Assembly: GCA_013180625.2 (NCBI GenBank)
Contig: SNVD02009765.1
Location: forward strand, 327,517 to 391,516
Source of the DNA: Boswellia sacra
Taxonomy: Eukaryota > Streptophyta > Magnoliopsida > Sapindales > Burseraceae
Direction of reading: 5' to 3'
Length of the DNA stretch: 64,000 nucleotides
The position numbers and the translations under genes were made by a program. Below, in pieces: positions 1 through 10,600 of this stretch (positions are counted from its first letter, which is position 1; the number at the start of each line of letters is the position of its first letter). Below the pieces are notes generated by a model, which saw only the letters and a program-made list of their open reading frames with translations, ran no database searches and was not told the origin of the DNA.

Positions 1-1
1 T

Positions 2-1147
2 CTTAAAGCTAGAAGTGATCAAGTTTGCAAATTAAACAAAGCCATTTATGGCCTGAAGCAAGCATCTAGACAATGGAATGCTGAATTGTCTAAGGCTCTC
101 TTTTCGTTTGGCTTCAAGCAATCTGCTAATGATAACTGCTTGTTCATCAAACACACAAAATCATCCATATTAATCCTTCTAGTGTATGTTGATGATCTCC
201 TTCTTACAGGGGATTCCATAGATGAAATTCAACAGTTCAAGGACTATCTAAAGCAACAATTTTCTCTAAAAGATTTGGGATTTGCCAAATTCTTTCTTGG
301 TTTAGAAATCAGTAGAAGTGAGGAAGGTACATTTCTATCTCAAAGAAAGTGCATTAAAGATATTGTTAATGATCTCCAATTACAAGAAGCAAAAGCAGTT
401 GCTACACCTCTCCCAAATGGTATTAAACTCACTAAAACAGACAATAAGCTACTTCATGATCCTAGTCAATATAGAAGGCTGGTTGGTAGACTTCTTTACT
501 TAAATCTTACCAGACCTGATATTTCTCATGGCATACAACAATTGAGTCAATTCATGGATTCTCCTCGACAATCTCATTGGGATGCTGCCATTCATCTTGT
601 GAAATATCTCAAAAACTGTCATGACAAAGGATTGTTTTATCCTTCATCATCAAAGTTTAATCTTCAAGCTTCTTCTGATGCGGATTGGGCCAATTGTCCT
701 GATACTAGAAGATCACTGACTGGTTACTGTGTTCTACTTGGAGATTGCTTGATATCTTGGAAAACCAAGAAACAAAAGGTTGTTTCAAGATCATTTGCCG
801 AGGCAGAATACAGAAGTATGTCTGTAACCCTTGCTGAAGTTCAATGGATAGCCTCAATATTCAAAGATATGTACATTTCTGTTCCTCTACCAATACCTTT
901 TTCATGTGATAATAAAGCTGCTTTATACATTGCCTCAAATCCTGTTTTTCATGAGCGCACAAAGCACATCGAAGTAGACTGCCATGTAATCAGAGATAAA
1001 ATCAAAGAAGGCTTCATTTCAACCAGTCATATTTCTACAACACTTCAGCTTGCTGATATGTTCACCAAGTCTCTCAGTGCTCCAAAACAATCTTCTATTC
1101 TATTCAAGCTTGGATTTGCTTCCTTACCAGAACCCCATCCAGCTTGA
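2..1147 (+). CDS. Ty1/copia retrotransposon polyprotein, C-terminal part (RT and RNase H)
   Basis: The frame is open from base 2, so the start lies left of the window; the stop is TGA at 1145. Seen in order: the copia reverse-transcriptase signature YGLKQASRQW near the left edge, the catalytic YVDDLLLTG at about 187-213, then an RNase H domain with SSDADWAN, TGYCVLLGDCLISW and SRSFAEAEYRS. The protein copies element RNA into DNA inside virus-like particles. No stop or frameshift interrupts these roughly 380 codons, so the copy is young or lightly decayed. A purine tract and a 3' LTR follow directly, which is the expected order for copia. Gag, protease and integrase would lie outside the window. 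Confidence 0.93.
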   Translation, partial: LKARSDQVCKLNKAIYGLKQASRQWNAELSKALFSFGFKQSANDNCLFIKHTKSSILILLVYVDDLLLTGDSIDEIQQFKDYLKQQFSLKDLGFAKFFLGLEISRSEEGTFLSQRKCIKDIVNDLQLQEAKAVATPLPNGIKLTKTDNKLLHDPSQYRRLVGRLLYLNLTRPDISHGIQQLSQFMDSPRQSHWDAAIHLVKYLKNCHDKGLFYPSSSKFNLQASSDADWANCPDTRRSLTGYCVLLGDCLISWKTKKQKVVSRSFAEAEYRSMSVTLAEVQWIASIFKDMYISVPLPIPFSCDNKAALYIASNPVFHERTKHIEVDCHVIRDKIKEGFISTSHISTTLQLADMFTKSLSAPKQSSILFKLGFASLPEPHPA

Positions 1148-1155
1148 GGGGGGAA
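1144..1155 (+). other. Polypurine tract of the copia element
   Basis: The run TTGAGGGGGGAA overlaps the stop codon of the pol frame and directly precedes the presumed LTR. This is the standard priming site for plus-strand synthesis in copia elements. Confidence 0.75.
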
Positions 1156-1483
1156 TATTGCAAAATATAGTTGCGTCCTCCTACTTCTCAGCATCTTCCT
1201 TATCTTCTAGAGGAACGTTGTGCAATGTTTTCCATAAATATCAGCGTGTCCTTCCTAATCGACAGCAGCATTTTCTTTATTCTTTACTTCATTTCCTTAT
1301 TTAGCTTATATCTTTATTTAGATAACCAGCATTAATTCATTTTCCTTTCTTAGATTATATTGCCGTTGTATTTTCTTCTTCCTTGTACTATAAATTGGTA
1401 GCTTAGCCTTGTAATCTTTGCATTGAATCAATAAGAATCATTTTTATCATTTTCTAAACTCTATAGCTTCCCGTCCACCTGAT
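1156..1483 (+). repeat. 3' LTR of the copia element (right edge approximate)
   Basis: The LTR starts after the purine tract with TATTGCAAAATATAG, where TGTT would be usual. It holds a TATA-like TATAAAT at 1389-1395 and an AATCAATAAG polyadenylation-like motif near 1424. The right end is placed at a CCTGATCA near 1483 by eye. The 5' LTR is outside the window, so neither edge nor TSD could be confirmed. Confidence 0.55.
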
Positions 1484-3737
1484 CATTTGTGCAAATTTCT
1501 AATAAGATCATGATTTAACAATAAAGTCCCAAAGTGTACATCATGATTTTTGATGAATAGGGCCAGTAATTTTTAAGACATCAATTGTCTCCAAAATGTG
1601 GTACTTTGTATTGTATTGAAGCCTAATGTACGGCCCAATTCCTAATGTAATGACTTTTATGTTCCAATCGAAATGACTCAAGGCGTGATTTGGTGTCAAG
1701 CCTCTATAAAGATCTCGGCTAAACGAATATTTTTTAATTAGTTCTATATTGGTTGACTAAGAACGGTCTTGAAGTTTATAGAGAATATATAATTCCGTCT
1801 TACTTTTTTACGATTAGATATATGGATCTTCTACAATTGTAAGTGGTATCAAAAGTACTACATACGATTAATTTCCAATATATTGAATACACATTCAATA
1901 TTGTGCCTTCATCCAAGAACCTTACGGTCTTACAAAAACTAATTTGCATTTCCACAGAAATACTTTTCATACTTTGAAGCATTAATTAATTTAGGCTTGC
2001 TAAATGTAGTGAAATAGTAAAACATAAGTGTCGAACTTGACATAGATAATTTGGTCAATTTACCTAACAATTGAGCATATATTTAAAAAAGTTATGTTTG
2101 ACATGGATATTTTTGTCAATATATTTCAATATTTGAGAAATATATATGAAAATGGTTTACAAATCCCATTTCTTAGAATACTCATTATCATTTAAAAAAA
2201 AACTAAGATTTTATGTAAAAATAGTCATAATTTTAAAAAAGAACCTTTTATAATCATTACAAAATTAATGGATTTAATGTTTATCATGCAAAAATATAAG
2301 TAAAATACAGAGTTCTCACTAAAAATTGATTAAGCAAGTGATTCTACAAGAAAAACATTTTTATTAATACAAGTTTACCGATAATATTTTTATGATAATT
2401 TTATATTAAATATAATATTAAATTATTTGTTTATTTTGATAAAAAATAATTATTTTAATTTTGAGACAATGATTGCTTCTAAGGAAAAGCTCATAAACTT
2501 CCCAGGTACTTGCTTCCTGGAAGGCCCCCCCTTTGGTTTCCCGGTTGTTACCTCTCTTTGATTGAGGAAATGCTCGAGGAAGAACTAAAAATTCGTAAAA
2601 AAGTAAATAAAAAGTTGGAAAAGGCGCTGCAAAATGAATATTCTAAGTTTTTTTTAATAAATATATTATATATATGCTATCATTGGCTCATTGGTCCCCA
2701 GAGAAGCTGCGTGGTCTTTTCTTATTGTTGACTTTCTGTTGCCGTAAACTGATTTCACTTCACACTTGAAACAGCTTGTTAGCTTCATTCAGTAATTGTC
2801 TAATTCTGAGCTGCACCAGAGAATCTCAGAAGGGGTGATAACTGATAAGTAAGTTGCTTTTCCAGGTGGGTTTGCTGATCTAAAGCTTGTTTATCCAACA
2901 GCTGCAAGAGCTGCTAATAATGGTCAGGTTTCTGTAGCTTGTTTCAGTGCCCAGCTTTACTTGGATTGTGGAAAAATGCATCTTGAAATCAGTTAATTAT
3001 CTGGAAATGCTTTTAAAAAGTAGCTGATTTTGGTTATATGATCATGATCATCATAGGTTGACAAATACTGGTCAACGGATAGCGTGGAGTAGAGCCTTTT
3101 TTCATTTTGTCTTTTTTTCCCCTCCTATTGTTTTGCTGATATTTTCTTTTCGCATACACAGCCAATCAAATCAATAATTTGAAACAAAGTGTTTTAGCAA
3201 ATTTAGGTAATCACTGACTTCAGAGTACATAGTAAAATCTTGTTCTTTTTCGGTGTCAGTTTTTGTCTGAATAAAGAGATAATTATGATGTGAAAGTTAA
3301 AAGGCAGTTGTGTCGAATCCTCAGTCTCTAGTGGGTGAAAATTAGTCTCTTACTCTTAGAACATAATCGAGCAAATGATAATTATTTACTTGTAGGGAAA
3401 CATTTAGTTAAAGACATTGTTTTTTGCATAATGATTTACTGTTGAATGGTGATGTGTATCCGCAGTTGATTTCTTTCTGGGTTTGGAGGTCTGCAATTCT
3501 GATCTTTCTGAAGGACCCAAAAGGTATTAATTCTATATATTCTTGGCATTAAGAGATGATTAACTATGTGAAATAGACAAAAAGTACAAGACAATTGCAG
3601 AAGTTTCGATTGAAAATGGTTTAATTAGTTACAATGATGATTTCTTACCAATAATAGAATTTGCAGAACTTCCATTCTGTTTTTGATTTGGCAAAACATT
3701 TTGCTCTAATATCCATTTTTAAAACAATAGTTGCAGG
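1484..3737. other. AT-rich intergenic DNA and 5' flank of the first NLR gene
   Basis: No sustained coding frame is seen. Two short segments bounded by splice-like signals occur at about 2866-2926 (after TTTTCCAG, before GTTTCTG) and 3467-3523 (after ATCCGCAG, before GTATTAATTC). A good acceptor, ATAGTTGCAG, ends at 3736, one base before the NLR start codon. The simplest reading is a 5' leader with introns, but no protein match was recognised and the exon choice is inference. Confidence 0.4.
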
Positions 3738-6707
3738 ATGGAGGTGATAGGTTCACAAGCAGCAGGGCAAGCAGCTGGTTCATTGGTTGGACCAGCGGTA
3801 GAGAGTGGCAAAGGCATATTCAATTGTTTGAAGCGCAAATATGTGTATGTGAAGAATATGAGCAGGAACTTTGTTGACCTTGAAAGGGAAGAAAAATATC
3901 TATGTGATGAAGTGGAAGATGTCAAAAGAAAACTTGAAAGGAATAAGTTTAAAATGGAGAAGACACGCAGATGTGAAACCTGGCTCAATGAAGTGGAAAA
4001 GATGAAAGTTGAGATCAAAAAATTGAAGGCTGACTACCATAATACCCAAAAATTTTTGTGTGGGCTATGCCCATTTCCTCGTTTGCTGGAGCTTGGTAAG
4101 CAAATTGTGAAAAAGACTTCAGAGGTACTTTCTCTAAAGAATCAAATTAGCAAAATAACCATAATGGTTGAGAGGGCTCCAACTCCAATCATAAAAAAGC
4201 ATGCGAAGAAAATAGAAGAGGTCCCATCACTTAATAAGCATGTTGAAATGCTACTAGAGTATCTAAGAAATGAAGAATTGAAGAGAATTTGCATATGGGG
4301 ACCACCAGGAGTTGGGAAAACTACAATAATGGAGAACTTGCATGACATAGTCGGTGAATCTCGTCAATTTGACATTATCTTTTGGGTAACTGTAACTGAT
4401 GGAAACATAAGAGAAATACAAGAAGTACTTTTGAAGCGCTTAGATGTAAAAGCAGAAGAACATAATGTTGACCAAAGAGCGGACCTAATATCTGAAGAAC
4501 TGAAGAATAAGAGCTTTGTATTGTTCCTTGATGAAGTTTCTTCTGAGATTGATTTGAGACAAATTGGCATTCATGATGAGCATAGGCATGGAAAAGTGGT
4601 CTTTGCATGTAGGTGTAGAAACATCTGTGGGCAAACAGATGAGGATATCAATGTGCAGAGGTTGTCTGATGAGGATGCTCAAAAGCTCTTTTGGGAAATA
4701 GTTGGTGAAAATTTGAAGGATAACCGTGACATCAAGCCAGTGGCAAGACTAATTATCAACGAGTGCAGTGGTATGCCACACATGATAAAGTTGATAGGAA
4801 ATAGCTTGACAAATGTGAGCAATCCAGCCATATGGCGGGATACATTGAGTCAGTTACGATCACCAAGTGATGAACCAATGCAAGAATTGGATGAAGTTTA
4901 CAAGTTCTTTAAAGTTGTATGCAACAAGCTGCACTCAGAGAAGCGACCTTGCTTGCTGTATTGGGCAATTTTCCCTGCTGGTTATGAACTTCACCAAGAT
5001 TATATTATTGATTGCTGGAGAGCAGAAGAGTTTTTCAAGCACTTAGAAAAGCTTGGAGAGGCACGTGACAGAGGGCACGCTATATTGGATGAATTTGTTC
5101 AGAAATCTCTATTGGAGAAGGGAAGGAAGGTGGCACACTTTAAGATGTTTGAGCACTTTCAACGAGTAGCGTTAAGAATTGCAAATTTTAATGAAAACGG
5201 TAACAGAATCTTGGTGAGAGAGGGAGAAAAGATTAGAGAAGAAGAATGGGAAAATGCAAAAAGGATCTCATTGATTCGTTTATGTCTATCCACTCTACCA
5301 AAAAGGCCCAAATGTTGTAGAATTTTAACTTTGTTACTTCAAGAAAGTAACTTGGCAGAATTTCCAATATCTTTCTTTGGTTATATGTGTAGTCTTCGGC
5401 TTCTTGACTTGCATAATACAAGAATCAGGTTGCTTCCATCATCTATTTCCAGCTTGATAAATCTCAAAGCGCTGTTCCTAAATAATTGTAGTCAATTAAT
5501 GCTGCTCCCTGCTGAGGTAGGAGATCTCCATAGTCTTGAAATCTTCGATATACGTCATACTGGACTTCATGGTTTGCCAACTGAAATTGGACAATTGACA
5601 AATCTGAAGTCTCTGAGAGTTTCATTCACAGAATCTGTTGGAAATCACAACCATGTTGAAGCTGGACCAAGGGAGATGATTTCTTCTAGTATGATTGCAA
5701 GGCTTAATTCTCTAGAAGAATTGAGGATTGATGTGGAACCCAACAACAGAAGATGGAATCAAATTGTAGAAAACATTGCTATGGAGGTTGCTGCGCTAGA
5801 AGACTTAAATACTCTTTCATTTTACTTTCCTGAGATGGATTGCTTCCAGACTTTTATTGATACAAGTAAATCGTGGAATGGAAACAACACACTCTGGAGA
5901 GGCAACAGCTTCAGATCGTTCAGTATCCTTGTTGGTTATCATCACAGAAGCCGTCCTTTGACTGAAGTTGACATCTTTGAGTGCTCAGCAGAAAAGCATT
6001 TTAGATTTTCTGATGGTGAAGGATTTCCTGATGCAGTTCTGAAGATATTGGAGCAGACTTGTGCTTTTGAGCTGATTGGTCATCGTACAGCTACCAACTT
6101 GTCAAACTTTGATGGTGATAAATTAGGAGGGCTTGAAGCTTGTGCAATTGAAGATTGCAGAGAAATGATAAACATAGTTGATGGTAATGTTACAGGAAGT
6201 GTTGCACTTAAATGCTTGAAGAAGCTACACATTAACAATCTTCCAAAGTTGGTTGATATTTGGAAAGGTCCTATAGAATCGGAAAGCCTCTGCATGCTCA
6301 CAACTCTGACACTGAGAAGATGTCATAGTGTGAAAACGCTTTTCTCACAGGATATAGTCCTATGTCTTAACCAGTTGCAGTATCTGCAAGTTGAGGATTG
6401 TGAAGGGATTAAAGAGATTATTCATGCAGCAAGTGTAGTTGAATCCACAGCCTTTCCTAAATTAAGGAATTTGCAACTCATTGATCTGCCAAGATTGTCT
6501 AACATTGGCCACGATGTGTCATTGACGTGGCCTTCTCTGGAGACAATAATGATTAAGGACTGTGAGGAGCTAAACCACTTCCCTTCTGCCATTGAGAATG
6601 CAGCCAAATTGAAAGTTATCTGCTGCACTCGAGTCTGGTGGAACCAGTTGGTTTGGCCAAATGACGATGTTGGAGATCGTTTTCAAAGATTTCATCATTT
6701 TATATGA
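3738..6707 (+). CDS. CC-NB-ARC-LRR immune receptor with degenerate switch motifs
   Basis: Single open frame of 989 residues from ATG, directly behind a splice acceptor. Family role: intracellular pathogen sensor that exchanges ADP for ATP. Domains seen: charged coiled-coil-like region (about 25-145), P-loop GPPGVGKTT (188-196), RNBS-A-like FDIIFWVTVT (211-220), kinase-2 region FLDEVSSEIDL (263-273), GLPL-equivalent CSGMPHMIKLIG (343-354), RNBS-D-like CLLYWAIFPAGYEL (405-418), then leucine-rich repeats from about 510 to the end. The type resembles RPS2/RPS5-like CNLs, with no EDVID motif. Several switch motifs are off consensus: DDVW is DEVS, GLPL is GMPH, and the MHD site reads MFEH (470-473). 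The P-loop is intact. It is tail-to-tail with the next NLR. It could be a helper, decoy or decaying paralogue. Confidence 0.92.
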   Translation: MEVIGSQAAGQAAGSLVGPAVESGKGIFNCLKRKYVYVKNMSRNFVDLEREEKYLCDEVEDVKRKLERNKFKMEKTRRCETWLNEVEKMKVEIKKLKADYHNTQKFLCGLCPFPRLLELGKQIVKKTSEVLSLKNQISKITIMVERAPTPIIKKHAKKIEEVPSLNKHVEMLLEYLRNEELKRICIWGPPGVGKTTIMENLHDIVGESRQFDIIFWVTVTDGNIREIQEVLLKRLDVKAEEHNVDQRADLISEELKNKSFVLFLDEVSSEIDLRQIGIHDEHRHGKVVFACRCRNICGQTDEDINVQRLSDEDAQKLFWEIVGENLKDNRDIKPVARLIINECSGMPHMIKLIGNSLTNVSNPAIWRDTLSQLRSPSDEPMQELDEVYKFFKVVCNKLHSEKRPCLLYWAIFPAGYELHQDYIIDCWRAEEFFKHLEKLGEARDRGHAILDEFVQKSLLEKGRKVAHFKMFEHFQRVALRIANFNENGNRILVREGEKIREEEWENAKRISLIRLCLSTLPKRPKCCRILTLLLQESNLAEFPISFFGYMCSLRLLDLHNTRIRLLPSSISSLINLKALFLNNCSQLMLLPAEVGDLHSLEIFDIRHTGLHGLPTEIGQLTNLKSLRVSFTESVGNHNHVEAGPREMISSSMIARLNSLEELRIDVEPNNRRWNQIVENIAMEVAALEDLNTLSFYFPEMDCFQTFIDTSKSWNGNNTLWRGNSFRSFSILVGYHHRSRPLTEVDIFECSAEKHFRFSDGEGFPDAVLKILEQTCAFELIGHRTATNLSNFDGDKLGGLEACAIEDCREMINIVDGNVTGSVALKCLKKLHINNLPKLVDIWKGPIESESLCMLTTLTLRRCHSVKTLFSQDIVLCLNQLQYLQVEDCEGIKEIIHAASVVESTAFPKLRNLQLIDLPRLSNIGHDVSLTWPSLETIMIKDCEELNHFPSAIENAAKLKVICCTRVWWNQLVWPNDDVGDRFQRFHHFI

Positions 6708-7610
6708 GGAAGGTCAAATGCACAGAGCTATTTGTCGTATATCGTTGTAGTCAATAAGCTTTTAGAGCAACGATACATTTTTTTTTTTAACTGAAATTAG
6801 ATTTGATAGCCAAGTTGTACTCGTTCTTTAAACCAGTACTGGCATTTTGTATCTGCAGTTTTTTCCAGAATTGTTTTGACAATTTTTGGAGTGACTAGTT
6901 GTGGGTCATTGTAATATCTATGTACGCAGAAAATCTTGTGCTTTGGTAGATGGCCAACTGTATTTTTGGTGCAATGCTGACAGTGATGCTGTAGTCTAGC
7001 TGTGGTGCCAATCCATCGAAGTTTTATAGAACTCCCTTATTTTTTAAATAGTGAATATGCAAATTCTATGTTATTGCAAAATGTTTACCACTGGATAGTA
7101 TATTGTCATTCGCTGTTGTCATGACCTTGGGCTGTTGCAGAATGTGTATTTTTAGTATGTTGCTGGCTTTTCTGAGTACTCATATAGCCAATCAGTTCAG
7201 CTGATAAGACCTCTTTTATAAGGTCAAGAATTAACTCAAACTTTAGAAAATGTGATACCATAAAAAATCAAGTTATGTCTAGAAAAGATTTTTTATCCCA
7301 CTTTCATATTTTTCAGGTCTTAGAAGCAGCTTAAACATTCAAATTTGATCAGCATTAAATTTCAAACCAGCAGCGCCACACCTAGGTCAGCCACATTAGC
7401 AGTTTCAGCAGCATGTTCAACAATATCAAAAATAGCGATTTTCTTGCTAATTTTAATCAGAGAGACAGTGACAATAAGTTGAAGGATGGATAGAATGATA
7501 AAAAAGTTGATTATTTAACTTCTTGCACTTGAAACATTTTCTCAGGTATCCACTTGACTAAGCCTTGAAATTTACTTAACAAGCAGCCTAAATGTCAGTA
7601 ATTTTTCCAT
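6708..7610. other. Intergenic spacer between convergent NLR genes
   Basis: The + gene stops at 6707 and the - gene stops at 7611, so this 0.9 kb must hold both 3' untranslated regions. An AATAAG-like signal lies near 6752. No frame, repeat or RNA gene was recognised. Confidence 0.6.
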
Positions 7611-10600
7611 CTACAGATCATCTTCGCTAATTGCTGTGAATCGGTCTTGAAGATGCAATTGCAATTCAGTATCTTCCCACTCTAATGCATCCCACCAACT
7701 TCTCTCGGCCTTAATCTCCATTATTGTGTCTTTTAGCGAAGAACCCATACCAATGTTCTTCAACTTAGAGCAATTGTAGAAGCTCATATGTTCTACTGAG
7801 GGCCAAGCAATTCTCCAAATGTCAACTAATCCAGGCAGATAGTGAAGTGTTAATTTCTTTAAACTAGGCAGCGTGCTGCAACCAGAGTCGGTTATCTCAC
7901 TCTCATGTATGATTTCTTCAATGGCTGGACAATCTTCCACTGCTAACTCTACTAATTTAGAGAAAAGCTGAACCATTGAGCTGCTAAAGATATACTTCAA
8001 CTTTGGACATGACTGCACTGATAAGATTCTTAGTCCAGCAAAGCTTCCTCTTGGAAAAGTTCCCTCCCAAATGTGTGTCAAATTCCACAAATGATGAATG
8101 CTCAAGTTCTCCAGGTTTGGGAAAACAGTTTCTGGAAGTTCCCTGCTGTCAACCACTGTTTTAATCTTGGGGCATTCGCTTACTATACAAAAATTCAACC
8201 CATTGATATTACCGACTCCAAAGTTGGTTATACTGTGAATGTCAAGGTGATGATCTACATAGAAAGCAGTACTACAAGCTAATGTTCTAAGAACAGCATC
8301 AGGTATGTTCTCACCGTTTACAAATCTCAAGCACCGACTCTGTTGACTGTAATCAAACTCGATGTGTTCTGGGACACGAGATGTAATTCTCTTGACATCA
8401 TGGCCAACCACAAATTTGAACTCAGTTAAGCATTGAGCATTCCATGCTATGCTTGTTTGGAGGAATAGTTCAAGCAGCTCTGTTTCTGGGAAACGAAAAC
8501 AGAGAGATCTCAACTCTGTCAAGTTGCAGACCTCAATTATGACAGGTTTCACATCCTCGTACCAACGTTGATCTCCTGGGAACACAACAATACTAAGAGT
8601 TTCCAACAACTGAAGCCTTGATATAATCCCGCTTGAAATCAATTCAAGCGGCAATTTAACATATTCACTGTTGTTGATAGATCCATAGAAGGATACCTCC
8701 AAATGTCTCAGGGATGTCAATTCACCAATTTCATCAGGTAGTTCACTGATCTGAGTGCCTCCGAGATCAAGCACCTCCAAACATGCAAGAGATCCAACTT
8801 CTGATGGGAGCACAGCTAGACGTTCACAATCACGTAGAATAAGAATTTGGAGGTTTTCAAGCTTGAAAAGCGTCTTTGGCAAGGACTTGATTCTGGTCTT
8901 GGATAGGTTCAACACTTTGAGGGAAGTCATGGAGTCAAAAAAGGACATGGGTATCACTCTCAGCTGATAGTTTCTTTGTAGGAACAACGTCAAGAGTTCA
9001 GGGCAACTTGGTCTTGCTGGTAGAGTGCATAACTTGTTATCCATTAAAAAAATCATCCTGGCCTGATTCCATTCCTCCTCCGAAGGTGGCTCTGTCAGAC
9101 CCGCACCAGCTCTCAATATGAATTGATAAGCTTCCGGAGCAAGCAATTCGCTGCCTTCAGGGCTTCTAATTGACCTAGATGACAAACTATTTCCTGGACT
9201 TGATGCTTTCATTGATCTTGAATAAGATCTCAACAGATACTGACTACCGTCTGCCACTGACAAGATCCCCAGAGCTAGATCTCTAATCAAATCATGGATT
9301 TTAAAGGAATCACCACTGTCGTTAAGTTGCAACAGAGAATTACGTACCAGAACATCAATAATATCATGTCCCCTTTTACGTGCATTAGTCCAGCTCCCAG
9401 CAATCAGATCTTCCTGGATACAGTATTCTATAAATTCCAAAACATCAATCTCTTGCTCTTCTGAAAGCAAACAACAGTAAAGGAAACAACTCTTTGTTTC
9501 ATGATCCTTCAATTGGTCAAAGCTGAATCGCAATTGCTGAATTACATATTGGGAATGATCTATCTCAGTGGTAGGCAGTGAAAATTTTCTTGAAGCATGT
9601 TCCCAAACAGAAACATTATTTTCCTCACTTAATGCCCTTCCAGTAACGATAATCAACAATGGCAAACCGCTACAGCTCTCAACTATAGATCGTGCAAATG
9701 GCTGGATATGTGGTGAGTCCATGATGCTACCCACTTGTTCATAGAACAGTTCCCATGCTTCCTCCCTAGAGAGAGTTGTCAATTCAATCACCCTTACCAC
9801 ACCCATGGCATGACAAACATCCAATTTTCTAGATGCCATTACAATCTTGCAGTCATTCTGTAAATTGGGAGCAGGTATACCCACTGCCTTTAGATCAATT
9901 TGGTCCCAGACGTCATCCAGAAGCAAAAAAAACTTCTTCCCACTTAAACTGTGGAATATTCTATCTGCAACTTGAAAATCAGTTGCAGAATCTTCACAAC
10001 ATAATGATAATTGTCTTAAAACTCCATTTTGGATCCTTCTTATACTCCAGTATCTTGAGACAGTCACCAAGATAATCCAGTCAAAGTATCTTTTTGTTTT
10101 CAGGTAACTGCTCAAGGCTTTCAGCACGCTAGTTTTTCCGATCCCCCCAATTCCATGAACACCGATTTTTCTAACCGTAACATCACTCATGCATCTCAAG
10201 ATATTCAGCACATTTCTCTCAATCGAACTCCTGACATCTAAACCTGATTCAAGCAACTGCTGACCTTCTTCAGTTTTATGACAGATCTTAGTCTCAGCTT
10301 TATTCACAGGTGGAACTTCAATCACTGGTTCTCCTGCAGTTATATCACTTGGGTCTGGTCTGAAGGCTGCTAAGGGGACAGCAGGCTCAACTGACTTGAC
10401 ACTGACATTTAAACTAGGCCTCATCTGACGTTCTTCTTCAAACTGAGAAGGTACCATCTCAAATTTTGCCTCTTGAGCAGGCAGCCTCCTTTGATTTCCA
10501 CCAGAAATAGTTTCTGCAGTTCCTGCTGCATTTGCAGATAACCCCACTTCTTCAAAAAACCTATACTGAATTTCAGATTCAGCCATGGGTAAAGTATCTG

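Noticed and set aside
2866..3523. Two exon-like segments with splice-like borders left of the first NLR
   Set aside because: No recognisable protein and no continuous frame into the NLR; kept only as possible leader exons.
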